A stretch of DNA of 64,000 nucleotides from Cunninghamia lanceolata (GCA_027924645.1 BSBN01001965.1:14808001-14872000); one strand, 5' to 3'; positions 21,479-34,900 are shown, counted from the first letter of the stretch. Program-made: numbers and translations. The notes: generated by a model not told the origin, from the sequence alone.

Positions 21479-21490
21479 TTGTATCAGAGC
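21479..21490 (+). other. Primer binding site of inner D2, one base changed
   Basis: TTGTATCAGAGC. The second G of the usual TGGTATCAGAGC is T, probably a change after insertion. Confidence 0.8.
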
Positions 21491-21533
21491 CAAGTTCCTC
21501 TAAAAATTGCTTAACCGCTTGAGGAGATCTAGG

Positions 21534-24500
21534 ATGTCTTCCTACAAGAAGGATAGTCCGAAGTTTGATGGAACCAATTTTAATCTTTGGAAAGGTCGCA
21601 TGAAATGTCACTTACAATGTATGGGAATGGCATACTGGACCATGGTTACAACGAAGTATACTCCATCACAGGGTGGTCCGAAAGCACCAAATAAAATCAC
21701 AGATGTTGAAAACAATCTGTGGACCATAGAAGCTCTTCTAAGCATATTATCTGATTCAGAACTCTCAAATGTTATTGACCTACCAACTGCTTTTAAGATT
21801 TGGGAAAAACTAGAACTTCTGCATGATGGAGACAAGTATGTTAAATGTGCAAGGTTACAAAGTCTGAAATGAAAATTTAAAAATCTAAAGATGAGAGAAG
21901 ATGAAAATATCACTACTTTTATGCCAAGAGTAAATGAGCTTGTTTGTGGAATTAGAAATGTTGGTGGAGTCTTGGATGAAAATGAGATTGTTGGCAAAAT
22001 TCTCAGATCCCTTCCTGCTTCTTATAAAATTAAGGCTGCTACTATTGAAGAATTCAGAGCCCATACAACTATCATAAGAGATCAATTGGCTGGCAAATTA
22101 GCTGCATTTGAAATGACCAAGTTTGGAGATGATCCCCCCAAGACTGAATCTGTATTCAAAGCCAGTACCTCTTTAAAAGGGAAAAAAAGGTTTGATCCAG
22201 GAGAGAACTCATCAAGGAAATTGTCATGGTATGAAAAAGCAAGAAAAAACCTGGAATAAGAAGAAATAGAAATTGCTCAACTTGAAGCCCTTAATGCAAA
22301 GAGACTACCAAGAGGATCTAGTAAGTATGAAGGAAAATTGCCTTTTAATTGTTTTAACTACAATAAGATTGGTGATTTTGCCTCAAGGTGTCTGGAAAGG
22401 TTTTCAAGGCAAAATCCTAACAAGCCAAGGTTCCAAAAGAACTGTTACTATGTACATGAAGATGACGATAATGAAGGAGTAACAAATGATGAATCAGAGA
22501 TAGGAAACAAATCTAGAAATGAATGGGTGTTCATTGCCATCAAGGAAGAAGATCCAATGTCCTCTGTATCTATCAATCATAAGACTGTGGAAAGAGCTCT
22601 GGATGCCCAAGTTGAAGAGAAGGATGATTGGGTCATTGATAGTGGATGCTCTCACCATATGACAGGGGACAAAAATAAGTTCATAGATTTGGAGAGGTGT
22701 GAAGGAGTGGTAAAGTTTGGTGATAATTCTGCTTGTAGAATTAGAGGTAGAGGAACTATTTCTTTTGATGGAAGGAACAAAACCAGTAATGTACTGTATG
22801 TTGAAGGTTTGAAGCACAATCTTCTCAGTGTTGGATAGTTGGTGGACAAAAGCTATGATCTCCAATTCAAGAATGGAAAATGCAAGATCTTTGAAAGTTC
22901 TAGAATAGAGATTGCATCCAGTACTCAAACTAAAGGTAATATCTTTCACTTGGTTGGTACTGGTAAAAGTTTCTTATTTGTTCAAGTTGATCAAAGTTGG
23001 TTATGGCATATGAGGATGTGTCATGTGAATTTTGATAATATCATCAAGATAAGCAATACTCAGGCTATAAGAGATCTTCCAAAATTGGTGAAACCTACTA
23101 ATAGCTTGTACAAAGAATGTCAGTTGGGTAAGCTGAGTAGAGTCACATTCAAAAGTAAGGAACTATCATCTACCAAATTATTGGACTTAGTTCACACTGA
23201 TCTTTGTGGTCTGGCAAGAATCAAGAGTGTGCAAGGTGATACATACTTCATGTTACTAATTGATGATTATTCTCAGATGATGTGGGTAACCTTTCTAAAA
23301 GAGAAATTAGAAGCTCTTGAGAAATTCAAAATATTCAAGGCTATGGTAGAGAATGAAACCGGATTAAAATTGAATTGTCTAAGGTCTGATAGAGGTGGAA
23401 AATTCACATCCAGTGAGTTCATAGAGTTCTGTGAGAAACATGGAATAAAGAGACAGCTGTCTACTCCTAGGACTCCACAACAAAATGGAGTAGTGGAGAG
23501 AAAGAACTGGACCATTCAGGAAGCATCTAGGACCATGATGATGGAAGCAAATGTTCCTCAGATCTATTGGAGAGAAGCTGTTAGCACTGTAATCTATACT
23601 CTCAATCGAGTTCAAATCAGAAGCAATACCGGTAAGACTCCTTATGAACTTTGGTTTGGTATCACTCTTACTATGAGGTATTTCAGAGTTTTTGGTAGCA
23701 AATGTTACATCAAAAGAGATGAAGATCTAGAAAATTTTGATGCTAGAAGTGATGAAGGAATATTCATGGGTTACTCTACACAAAGCAAAGCATACCGGTG
23801 TTATAACAAGAGATTGAAAAAGATGATAGAAAGTACAAATGTGAAGGTTGATGAAGGGATTGAGAAACCCTCAAGGTTTTATGAATATGATGAAGATGAT
23901 CAGAATGATGTTTTGATTCAAACTAATCTAGTAAATCAGGAAGAAGAGATGAGTTTCAATGAGCTTGTTCAAGAATCAGAAGTGCAAGAAATTCTCAAAG
24001 TTCCTAGGTATGTAAGACTAAACCACTCTGAAGATTAGATCATAGGTGATAAAAGAAAAGGAGTACAAACAAGAAGGAGAATTGCTCAAGATTCAGAAGA
24101 GTATTGTCTAATTTTAAAGATTGAACCTAAGATAGTGAATGAAGCTGGTAATGATGAAAACTGGACTAAAGCAATGGAGGAAGAGTTGATAGAAATAGAA
24201 AAAAATCACACTTGGGATCTTGTTCCCAGAGCTAGAAACAAGAATGTGATTGGAACAAAATGGGTCTTCCAGAACAAATTGAATGAAGTTGGTGAAGTAA
24301 TTAGAAATAAAGGCAGATTGGTCTATAAAGGTTACTCTCAAATAGGAGTTAATTTTGAAGAAACTTTTTTTCCGGTGGCAAGAATTGAAGCAATCAGATT
24401 ATTTCTTGCCTTTGCTGCCTTCAAGGATTTCAAGGTATATCAGATGGATGTCAAGTCTGCCTTCTTGAATGGTGACTTGGAAGAAGTGTACATAGAGCAA

Positions 24501-25652
24501 CCATATAGATTTCAATTATTTGATCATGGTAATATGGTCTACAAGTTGAAGAAAGCATTGTATGGACTAAAGCAAGCCCCAAGAGCCTGGTATGAAAGAT
24601 TGGATAAGCATCTTTTGAAGATTAGTTTCAACAAAGGTATTGCTGATAGTAATTTATATTTCAAAATTGATCATGAAAACATCTTGATTGTTGAAGTGTT
24701 TATTGATGATATCATTTTTGGAGGAAGAGATAGTATGTGTAAAACTTTTGCAAATCAAATGAAAAGTGAGTTTGAGATGTCCATGCTTGGTAAAATAAAT
24801 TTCTTCTTGGGTTTGTAAATCACTCAAACAAAGAAAGGAATTTTTATTTCTCAGACCAAATATGTGAAAGAATTGTTGAAGAAATTTGGGATGGAAGACT
24901 CAAAACCAATGAATTCTCCCATGGCAACTGAATGTAAATTGAGCAAAGATGATGACTCTCCTAAAGATGGTTAGACAAAGTATAGGTCAATGATTGGAGG
25001 ATTGTTGTATCTCATTCAAACTAGACTAAATATTATGTACGCTGTTGGTCTTGTTGCTAGATTACATGTTAATCCTAGAGAATATCATATCATGGCAATC
25101 AAGAGTATTTTTAGATATCTAAAAGGGACAATTGAGTATGGTCTGTGGTATCCTAGAGATTATGATTTTGCTTTTCATGCATATATAGATGTTGATTGGG
25201 CAGGAGATATGGATGATCGGAAGAGTACTAGTGGTGGAGCATTCTTTTTGGGGAAGAGATTGGTTTCTTGACTAAGTAAGAAACAAGAGGCAATATCTCT
25301 GTCTACAACTAAAGCAGAGTATATTGCAGCAGCAAGTAGTTGCACTCGAGTTGTATGGATAAAGTAGATGCTAAGAGATATCAAAGTGGAGTATGAGGAA
25401 CCTATCACAATCTTCTGTGATAATTCAATTGCAATAAATATATCTAGGAATCTAGTGTTGCATTCAAAGACTAAACACATATCCATCAAGTTTCACTTTT
25501 TGAGAGAGCAAGTGAAAAAGAATGAAGTTAGATTAGAGTTTGTGCCTTCCAAGGATCAAATTGTAGATATATTTACTAAAACTCTACCTAAGGACTCTTT
25601 TGAGTATCTCATGGAGAAGTTAGGGATTATTGCCCCTTTGGTGATGAACTAA
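21534..25652 (+). pseudogene. gag-pol: Gag-pol polyprotein of inner D2, one frame with eight stops
   Basis: A single phase runs from ATG 21534 to TAA 25650 with no frame shift, about 1,370 codons. Domains in order: capsid (YVKCARLQSLK), zinc knuckle with His replaced by Asp (CFNYNKIGDFASRC, near 22350), protease DSGCSHHM (near 22638), pre-integrase LWHMRMCHVNFDN, integrase with all three catalytic residues (VHTDLCG, RSDRGGK, NGVVERK), RT with FIDD (near 24703), and RNase H (DVDWAGD near 25193, ending TKTLPKDSFEY). Stops lie at 21870, 22257, 22836, 24036, 24816, 24972, 25269 and 25365. Compared with the sister copies, five are C-to-T or G-to-A type changes and three are G-to-T. The product would have built particles and copied and integrated the element. 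Confidence 0.92.
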
Positions 25653-25982
25653 GGTGCACTGATGTGCATCAATCTGGTGGATATCATAGTCACATCTTGT
25701 GGCCCAGATTGTTGATGGGGAGCTGCTACTCAGGGGGAGCAGCAGGTATGATTTTGAAGTGGTGGAATTGTAAGTATGTGCCCTTTGCCATTGATGTCAA
25801 AGGGGGAGAGAAGACATGTGAAAAACAAGTGGTTGTTGATCAAAGGGGAGCAGTTAAGGGAGAGAAGACATGTGAATGGTTGTTGCTGATAGGGGGAGTT
25901 GTGACAGTAAGGAGAAGTTCTTGTCTTGATGATTAAATAGTTTTTCACATCATATGTTGCCATCAATGACAAAGGGGGAGAT
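25653..25982 (+). other. 3' untranslated region of D2 with repeated purine tracts
   Basis: Besides the true polypurine tract AAAGGGGGAGAT at 25971-25982, next to LTR3, there are similar tracts at about 25731 (CAGGGGGAGC), 25801 (AGGGGGAGAGAAG), 25841 (CAAAGGGGAG) and 25891 (AGGGGGAGTT). The same layout recurs at 30300-30624 and 36060-36392. Multiple tracts of this type are known from the SIRE/Maximus copia lineage; assigning D to it is inference. Confidence 0.7.
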
Positions 25983-27236
25983 TGTTGCAAGTATGGGCCA
26001 AACTAGTGTTGTCATTGATGTCAACATACTCTTATTGCATTAATGATAAGGATTGGATGAGCTATGTGCTGAGGATATTGAGAAAATTAGTCTCAATCAG
26101 GAATAGTGAAGAACAATGATCACAGTAAGGTAAAAGTCCAAGATAGGATGAGGATCAGAGGATATAGTTTAAAGGGTTTGTAGATATGTGTCTTAAGGTG
26201 GTCTAGTAGAGATTTTAGAGGTCCGTATGAAGATCTGTAGAAGTTGTGACCGCTCAAGTAAAACTGGTTCCGGTAGGTGTTCAGAGGTGATAGAGTGATA
26301 CAGACAGGTCCAGTGAGATCCGAAATTGCATTATCCTATTCTACAGATTTGAGGGAGTGTTAAGGAAGTCTCTATGAAGTGTCAACTTGATTGGTTAGTG
26401 GTTTGAAGGTTTGCAAGCATCTATTCCTTTGTGACAGTGATGACAGACTGTGATCTTGAGGTTCTGGATGAAGGAGAGAAGGATTTCAGTAAGCATATGA
26501 AGTGTGGATGTTCTTGGTGATTCAGGCAAGATTGTGGAGATCTTTGGATCATGTCTAGTTCATGTTGGTGGTCCAAATTGGAGTTTAAGTTCACATTTGA
26601 TGAATTGCTTCTAGACGAAGGAGTTTTTTCTGAGATTAGGCGATTGGATGAGTTACTCATCCTGCGGATGTTCTTGATGATGTTTGCCAACTTACATGAT
26701 CATTCCTAAGTTGATGTCTTATATAAATAAGGGATTGCGAAGTCATTTCCATAGTGTCCTTGTGGAGATGAGTGTGTTGTAGTGAGGAGGAGAGTGAAAG
26801 GTAGAGAAAAAGTATGGGGCTCAAATGGAACTGATTCAAGCATGGTGAAGATGCTATTTACTAGTTGAAGTAGGTGATACTTATTTCTTTGTAGACAATG
26901 TGTCTCTTATAGGCAGTGAGCCTCTTGTGAGTTGTGTGCTCAAGAAGTGAGCCCTAATTGGCATTTGCCATTTTGTTCTTTCTATTCTTCTAACAGAGAA
27001 TACAATCTTGGGTTAATCACCCTGTGGTTTTTCCCTTAACCAGGTTTTCCATGTCAAAATATTGGTGTCTCATGTGTTAATGTGTTTCTGCTCTTGATTT
27101 GTGGCATTGTGTTTCCATGATTGATTTACTATTATGCTACTGAATAACAATGTGGAGTTAAGTGTTTAAATTGGAAGAAAGTTTTGTACAACTGATTCAG
27201 CCCCACCCCTCTCAGTTGTCTTCCCTATGACTAACA
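25983..27236 (+). repeat. LTR3 (3' LTR of inner D2)
   Basis: TGTTGCAAGTATGGGCC to GACTAACA, 1254 bases, followed by the target duplication TACCC. Confidence 0.92.
26722..26729 (+). promoter_or_regulatory. TATA box in LTR3
   Basis: TATAAATA followed by AGGGATTG, as in the other D LTRs. Confidence 0.55.
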
Positions 27237-30200
27237 TACCCAAGTTGAAGAAAATGATGATTGGGTCATTGACAATGGATTCTCTCACCACATGATAGGT
27301 GACAAAAATAAGTTCATAGATTTGGAAAGGTATGAAGGAGGAGTGGTAAAGTTTGGTGATAATTCTGCTAGTAGAATCAGAGGTAGAGGAACTATTTCCT
27401 TTGATGGAAAGAACAAAACTGGTAATGTACTAGTAATGGACAATTGGTGGACAAAGGCTATGATCTCAGATTCAAGAATGGAAAATGCAAGATCTTTGAA
27501 AGTTTCAGAACAGAGATTGCATCCGGTACCCAAACAAAGGGTAACATCTTCCATTTAGTTGGTACTGGTAAAAGTTGTCTATTTGTCCAAAATTGATCAG
27601 AGTTGGTTATGGCATAGAATAATGTGTCATGTGAATTTTGATAATATCATCAAGATAAGCAATACTCAAACTATAAGAGATCTTCCAAAATTGGTAAAAC
27701 CTACAAATAGTTTGTGCAAAGAATGTTAGTTAGGTAAACAAAGCAAAGTCTCATTCAAAAGCAAGGAACAATCTTCTACCAGATTATTAGACTTAGTTCA
27801 TACTGATTTATGTGGTCCAACAAGAATTAGAAGTATGCAAGGTGATAGATACTTCATATTATTAATTGATTACTACTCTCAGATGATGTGGGTAACTTTT
27901 CTGAAAGAGAAATCAGAAGCTCTTGAGAAATTAAAAATATTCAAGGCTATGGTAGATAATGAAACCAGATTAAAATTAAAATGTTTGAGGTCTGACAGAG
28001 GTGGTGAATTCACATCCGGTGAGTTCATAGAATTCTATGAGAAACATGGAATCAAGAGACGGTTGTCTGCTTCTAGGACTCCATAGTAGAATGGAGTAGT
28101 AGAAAGAAAGAACTAGACCATCCAGGAAGCATCTAGGACCATGATAATGGAAGCAAATGTTCCTCAGATCTTTTAGAGAGAAGTTGTCAGCACTACAGTC
28201 TATACTCTAAATCGAGTACAAATCAGAAACAATACTGGTAAGACTCCTTATGAACTTTGGTTTGGCATCACTTCCACTATGAGGTATTTTAGAGTTTTTG
28301 GTAGCAAATGTTACATTAAAAGAGATGAAGATTTAGGCAAGTTTGATGCTAGAAGTGATGAAAGAATATTCTTGGGTTACTGTACTCAAAGAAAAGCTTA
28401 CCGATGTTATAACAAGAGACTGAGAAATATTATAGAAATACTAATGTGAAGGTTGATGAAGGAATTGAAAAACCCTTAAGATTTTATGAATACAATGAAG
28501 ATGATTAGAATGGTGTTCTGATTCAAGGAGCTCAAGTCCCTTCTGTAATTCAGATTCAAATTGATCTGATAAATTAGGAAGAAGAGATGAGTTTTATTGA
28601 GCCTAATCAAGAATTAGAAGTGCAAGAAACTCCCAAAGTTCCTAGATATGTAAGACTGAACCACTCTGAAGATCAGGTCATAGGTGATAAAAGCAAAGGT
28701 GTTTAAACAAGAAGAAGGATTGCTCAGATTCAGAAAAGTATTGTCTGATTTCAAAAATTGAACCTAAGACAGTGAATGAAGCTTGCAATGATGAAAACTA
28801 GACTAAAGCAATGGAGGAAGAGCTAATGCAAATTGAGGAAAATCACACTTGGGATCTTGTTCCTAGATATAGAAACAATAATGTGATTGGAACCAAATGG
28901 GTCTTCCAGAACAAACTGAATGAAGTTGGTGAAGTAATCAGAAATAAAGCTAGATTGGTCTGCAAGGGTTACTCTCAAATAGGAGTTGATTTTGAAGAAA
29001 TTTTTGCTCTAGTAGCAAGAATTGAAGCAGTCAGGTTATTTGTTGCCTTTGCTACCTTCAAGGACTTCAAAGTATATCAGATGGATGTCAAGTTTTCCTT
29101 TCTAAATGGAGACTTGGTAGAAGAAGTATACATTGAATATCCAGATGGATTTCAATTGTCTAATCATGGTGATATGGTCTGCAAGTTAAAGGAAGCACTG
29201 TATAGACTAAAGCAAGCCCCAAGAGCCTGGTATGAAAGATTGGATAAGTATCTTTTGAAGATTGGTTTCAATGAAGGTACTGCTAACAGTAATTTGTATT
29301 TCAAAATTGATCATGAAAATATCTTGATTGTTGAAGTGTTTGTTGATGATATCATTTTTGGAGGAGGAGATAGTATGTGTAAAACTTTTGCAAATCAAAT
29401 GAAAGGTGAGTTTGACATGTCCATGCTTGGTGAAATGAATTTCTTCTTGGGTCTAGTAATCACTCAAACAAAGAAAGGAATCTTTATTTCTCAGACCAAA
29501 TATGTGAAAGAATTGTTGAAGAAATTTGGGATGGAAGACTCAAAGCCAATCAGTACTCCCATGGTAACTGGATGTAAGTTGAGCAAAAATGATGACTCTC
29601 CCAAGGCTGATCAGAAAAATTATAGGTCAATGATTTGAGGATTGTTGTATCTCACTCAAACTAGACCTAACATTATGAATTCTATTGGTCTTGTTGCTAG
29701 ATTTCAAGATGTTCCTAGAGAATCTCATGTCATGGAAATCAAAAGGAATTTTAGATATTTAAAAGGGATAGTAGAGTATGGATTGTGGTATCCCAGAGAT
29801 CATGATTTCTCTCTTCATGCATATACAGATGTGGATTGGGCAGGAGATGTGGATGACTGAAAGAGTACCAATGGTGGAGTATTTTTTTTAGGGAAGAGAT
29901 TGGTTTCTTGGCTAAGCAAGAAACAAGAGGCAATATCTTTGTCCACTATAGAAGTAGAATATATTGCAGTAGTAGGTAGTTGTACACAAGTTTTGTGGAT
30001 GAAACAAATGCTAAGAGACATAAGAGTGGAGTATGAGGAGCGTAACACAATCTTCTGTGATAATTCAAGTGCAATAAATATATCTAAGAATCTGGTGTTG
30101 CATTCAAAAACTAAACATATATCTATCAAGTTTCACTTATTGAGAGAGCAAGTTAACAAGAATTAAGTCAGATTGGAGTTTGTGCCTTCCAAGGATCAGA

Positions 30201-30290
30201 TTGCAAATAGTTTTACTAAACCTCTACCTAAGGACTCTTTTGAGTATCTCAGCAAGAAGTTAGGGGTTATTGCCCCTCCAGTGATGAACT
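27237..30290 (+). pseudogene. pol: Protease to RNase H of outer element D1, broken
   Basis: It continues the D1 gene right of the guest. The protease site reads DNGFSHHM (Ser of DSG changed to Asn). A deletion near 27432 removes the end of the protease segment (NVLYVEGLKHNLLSV in the sister copies). Integrase (27780-28440) keeps VHTDLCG, RSDRGGE and NGVVERK but has stops around 28084-28110 and 28175. The RT block 28811-29638 is open for 275 codons with [25 protein letters not shown] and FVDD. RNase H (29642-30290) has a TGA at 29636 before it, another near 29857 and a TAA near 30163. Inactive. Confidence 0.88.
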
Positions 30291-30624
30291 AAGGTGCACT
30301 AATGTGCATTAGTCTAGTGGATTTCATAGTCATATCTTGTGGTCCGGATTGATAATGGGAACCTAGTACTTAGGGGGAGTAGCTAGTATGAGTCTGAAGT
30401 GGTGGAGTTGCAAGTATGTGCCCTTTTCCATTGATGTCAAAGGGGCAGAGAAGACATGTGAAAAATAAGTGGTTTCTGATCAAAGGGGGAGTAGGAAAGG
30501 AAGAGAAGACATGTGAATGGTTATTGGTGATAGGGGGAGTTGTGTTAGTAAAGGAAAGTTCTTGTCTTGATGGATAAAATAGTTTTTCACATCATATGTT
30601 GCTATCAATGACAAAGGGGGAGAT
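30291..30624 (+). other. 3' untranslated region and polypurine tract before LTR4
   Basis: AAAGGGGGAGAT at 30613-30624 abuts LTR4. Upstream purine tracts (near 30372, 30484 and 30532) repeat the pattern seen at 25653-25982. Confidence 0.75.
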
Positions 30625-31865
30625 TGTTGCAAGTATGGACCTAATCGGTGTTGTCATTGATGTCAGCATACTCCTATTGCATTAATGATAAGGATTGGAT
30701 GAACTGTTTGCTAAGGATATTGAGAAAATTGGTCAAATCAGAAATAGTGAAGAATAGTGAAAACATTAAGGTAAATGTCTCAGTTAAGATTAGGATAAGA
30801 GGATGTAGTTCAAAGGGTTTGTAGATATGTGTCTTAAGGTGTTCCAGTCAAGATTTCAGAGGTCCACATGAAGATTTGAACAAGTTGTGGCCGCTCAAGT
30901 AAAACCAGTTCCAGCAGGTGTTTAGAGGTGACAAAGTGATACAGATAGGTCCGGTGAGGTCTGGAAATGCATTATCCTATTCAACGAATTTAGTGAAGTG
31001 ATTAGGAAGTCCTTAAGAAGTGTCAACTCAATTGGTGCGTAGTCTAGAGGTATGCAAGCATCCATTTCTTTGTGACAGTGATGACAGACTGTGTTCTTGA
31101 GGTAATGGATGCAGGAGAGAAGGATTTTAGTAAGAAGATGTAGTGTGGATGTTCTTGGTGATTTAGGCAAGCTTGTGGAGATCATTGGATCATGTCCAGT
31201 TCATTTTGGTGGTCCGCATTGGAGTTTGAGTTCACAATTGAAGAATTACTTTCAGATGATAGTGTTCTTCCTGAGTCTAGCTGACTAGATGAGGTACACA
31301 TTCTGCAGATGTTCTTGTAGATGTTTGCTGACTTAATTGATTATTACTAAGTCGATGTCTTGTATAAATAAGGGATTGGAAAGTCATTTAAAATGTATCT
31401 TGTGGAGATAAGAGAGTGGTAGAGAGGAGAAAAGTGAAAGGCAGAGCAGAGGTTTTAGGCTTAAATGGAACTGACTCAAGCATGATGAAGATGCTACTCT
31501 TCAGTTCAAGTATTTGATACTTATTCTTCTGTAGATGGTGTCTCTTGTAGGCAATGAGCCTCTTGTGGGCAGTGTGCTTGGCCAGTGAGCCCTAATTGGC
31601 ATGTCATTTTGTTATTTTTATTCTTCTAACAGAGAATACATTCTTAGGTTAGTCACCCCATGCTTTTTCCCTTAACTGGGTTTTCCACGTCAAAATCTTG
31701 GTGTCTCATGTGTTAATGTGTTTCTACTCTTGATTTAATGCATTATGTTTCCATGATTGATTTATTATTATGCTATTGAATTACAAAGTGGACTTAAGTG
31801 TTTATTTAAAGGAAAGTTTTAGACAACTGATTCACCCTTCTCAGTTGTCTACCCTAAATCCAACA
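30625..31865 (+). repeat. LTR4, shared by two D units
   Basis: TGTTGCAAGTATGGACC to ATCCAACA. It has a polypurine tract on its left and a primer binding site on its right, so it acts as the 3' LTR of D1 and the 5' LTR of the next unit at the same time. Confidence 0.92.
31373..31380 (+). promoter_or_regulatory. TATA box in LTR4
   Basis: TATAAATA followed by AGGGATTG. Confidence 0.55.
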
Positions 31866-31867
31866 AT

Positions 31868-31879
31868 TGGTATCAGATC
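31868..31879 (+). other. Primer binding site after LTR4
   Basis: TGGTATCAGATC, one base different from the initiator-Met complement. Confidence 0.85.
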
Positions 31880-31921
31880 TAAGTTCCTCTAAAAGAGCTT
31901 AACCGCTTGAGGAGATCTAGG

Positions 31922-34900
31922 ATGTCATCTTAGAAGAAGGATAGTTTGAAGTTTGAAGGAACCAATTTTAATCTCTAGAAAAGTTACATGAAATGTCACT
32001 TGCAATGTATGGGAATGTAGTATTGGAACATGGCTTCAATGAAGTATACTCCTCCACAGGGTGGCCCAAAATCCCCAAGTGATCACATATGCTAAAAACA
32101 ATCTACAGACTAAAGAAGCTCTTCTAAGTGCCTTGTCTGATTTAGAGCTTTCAAATGTTGTTGACCTACAAACTACCTTTGAGATTTGGGAATAATTTGA
32201 AACTCTGCATGGAGGAGACAAGTATGTTAAATGTACAAGGCTACAAAGTCTGAAAGGAAAATTCAAAAATCTAAAGATGAGAGAAGATGAAAATATCTCT
32301 AGTTTTATGCCAAGAGTAAATGAGCTTGTTTGTGAGATTATATGTGCTGGTGGAGTCTTGGATGAAGATGATATTGTTGGAAAAGTTCTCAGATCCCTTC
32401 TTGCTTCTAATAAAATCAAGGTTTCTGCCTTTGAAGAATTCAAAGCCCATACAACTATCACAAGAGATCAATTGGATGGTAAATTTGCCGCATTTGAATT
32501 GATCAAGTTTGGAGATGACCTGCCCAAGACTGAATCTGCATTCAAATCCATTGCCTCTGTAAAACGTAAACAAAGGTTTGATCCGAGAGAGAACTCTTCA
32601 AGGAAACTATCATGGTATGAAAAAGCAAGAAAAGACCTAGAAGAAGAAGAAGCAAAAACTGCTCAACTAGAAGCCCTTATTGCAAAAAGACTGCCAAGAG
32701 GATCCGATAAGTATGAAGGAAAATTGCCTTTTAAGTTCTTTAACTATGATTGGTCATTTTGCCTCAAGATGTCTAGAAAGATTTTAAAGGCCAAATTCTA
32801 ACATATTAAGGTTCTAAAAGAATTGTTACTCTGTTCATGAAGAAGATGATAATGAAGGAGTAATAGATGAAGAATCAGAGAGAGGAAACAAATTGGGAAG
32901 TGATTGGGTGTTTATTGCTATCAAGGAAGAAGAACCAATGTCCTCTGAATCTGTCGATCATAAATTTGTAGAAAGAGCTCTAGCTACCCAAGTTGAAGAA
33001 AAGGATGATTGGGTCATTGATAGTGGATACTCTCACCATATGACAAGTGACAAAAATAAGTTCATAGATTTGGAAAGGTATGAAGGAGGAGTGGTAATGT
33101 TTGGTGATAATTTTACTGGTAGAATTAGAGGTAGAGGAACTATTTCCTTTGATGGAAAGAACAAAACCAGTAATGTACTGTATGTTGAAGGATTGAAGCA
33201 CAATCTTCTTAGTGTTCGACAATTGGTGGACAAAGGCTATGATCTCAGATTCAAGAATGGAAAATGCAAGATCTTTGAAAGTTCTCGAACAGAGATTGCA
33301 TCCGGTACCAAAACAAAAGGTAACATCTTCCATCTAGTTGGTACTAGTAAAAGTTGTCTATTTGTACAAATTGATTAGAGTTGGTTATGGCATAAAAGAA
33401 TGTGTCAGGTGAATTTTGATAATATCATCAAGATAAGTAATACTCAGGCTATAAGAGATCTTCCAAAATTGGTAAAACCTACAAATAGTTTGTGCAAAGA
33501 ATGTCAGTTGGGTAAACAAAGAAGAGTCTCATTCAAAAGCAAGGAACAATCTTCTACCAAATTATTAGACTTAGTTCATACTGATTTATGTGGTCCAGTA
33601 AGAATCAAAAGTGTGCGAGGTGATAGATACTTCATGTTATTAATTGATGACTACTCCTGGATGATGTGGGTAACTTTTTTGAAAGAGAAATTAGAAGCTC
33701 TTGAGAAATTTAAAATATTCATGGCTATGGTACAGAATGAAACCAAATTAAAATAAAAATGTCTAAGGTCTGACAGAGGTGGTGAATTCACATCCTGTGA
33801 GTTCATAGAATTCTGTGAGAAACATGGAATCAAGATAGCTGTCTGCAACTAGGACTCCACAACAAAATGGAGTAGTAGAAAGAAAGAACTAGACCATCTA
33901 GGAAGCATCTAGGACCATGATGATGGAAGCAAATATTCCTCAGATCTTTTGGAGAGAAGCTATTAGCTCTACAGTCTATACTCTCTATTGAGTACAAATA
34001 AAAAATAATACTGGTAAGACTCCTTATGAACTTTGGTTTGGCATCACTCCTACTGTGAGGTATTTTAGAGTCTTTGGTAGCAAATGTTACATTAAAAGAA
34101 ATGAAGATCTAGGCAAGTTTGATTCAAAAGTGATGAAAGAATATTCTTGGGTTACTCTACTCAAAGCAAAGCTTACCAATGTTATAACAAGAGACTGAGA
34201 AAGATTATAGAAAGTACTAATGTGAAGGTTGATGAAGGAATTGAAAAATCCTCAAGGTTTTATGAATACGATGAAGATGATTAGAATGGTGTTCTAATTC
34301 AGGAGCTCAAGTCCCTTCTGTAATTCAGATTCAAACTGATTTGGTAAATCAAGAAGAAGAGATGAGTTTTAATGAGCCTGATCAAGAATTAGAAGTGCAA
34401 GAAACTCGCAAAGTTCCCAGATATGTAAGACTAAACCACTCTGAAAATCAGATCATAGGTGATAAAAGAAAATGTGTTCAAACAAGAAGAAGGATTGCTC
34501 AAGTTTCATAAGAGTGTTGTCTAATTTCAAAGATTAAACGCAAGACAGTGAATGAAGCTTGCAATGATGAAAACTGGACTATAGCAATGGAGGAAGAGCT
34601 GATGCAAATTGAGAAAAATCACACTTGGGATCTTGTTCCTAGACCTAGAAAATAAGAATGTGATTGGAACCAAATGGATATTCTAGAACAAACTGAATGA
34701 AGTTGGTGGAGTAATCAGAAATAAAGCCAGATTGGTCTGCAAGGGTTATTCTCAAATAGAAGGAGTTGATTTTGAAGAAACTTTTGCTGCAGTAGCAAGA
34801 ATTGAAGCAATCAAGTTATTTCTTGCCTTTGCTGCCTTCAAGGACTTCAAAGTATATCAGATGGATGTCAAGTCTGCCTTTCTTAATGGAGACTTGGAAG

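Larger units (their letters stand above)
20226..27236 (+). mobile_element. Inner copia element D2, complete, nested in D1
   Basis: LTR2 (20226-21476), primer binding site, one long gag-pol frame and LTR3 (25983-27236). The flanks TACCT (20221-20225) and TACCC (27237-27241) are a 5-bp target duplication with one change; the uninterrupted copy reads TACCC here. LTR2 and LTR3 share traits such as GAGTGTGTTGTAGTGAGGAG that the outer LTRs lack. All protease, integrase and RT motif residues are present, but eight stop codons make it inactive. Confidence 0.93.
17879..31865 (+). mobile_element. Outer copia element D1, split by a guest of its own family
   Basis: LTR1 (17879-19092), gag (19149-20225), then after the guest (20226-27236) the remaining protease, integrase, RT and RNase H (27237-30290) and LTR4 (30625-31865). 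The coding sequence left of the guest (ERAMAT) continues directly on its right (QVEE), as in the uninterrupted copy at 32980. LTR1 and LTR4 share subfamily traits absent from LTR2 and LTR3. Many stops; inactive. Confidence 0.9.

Noticed and set aside
22494..22949. 151-codon minus-strand frame opposite the D2 protease
   Set aside because: It is a shadow of the plus-strand gag-pol frame, which has clear motifs. The same shadow appears opposite the other D copies (32980-33333).
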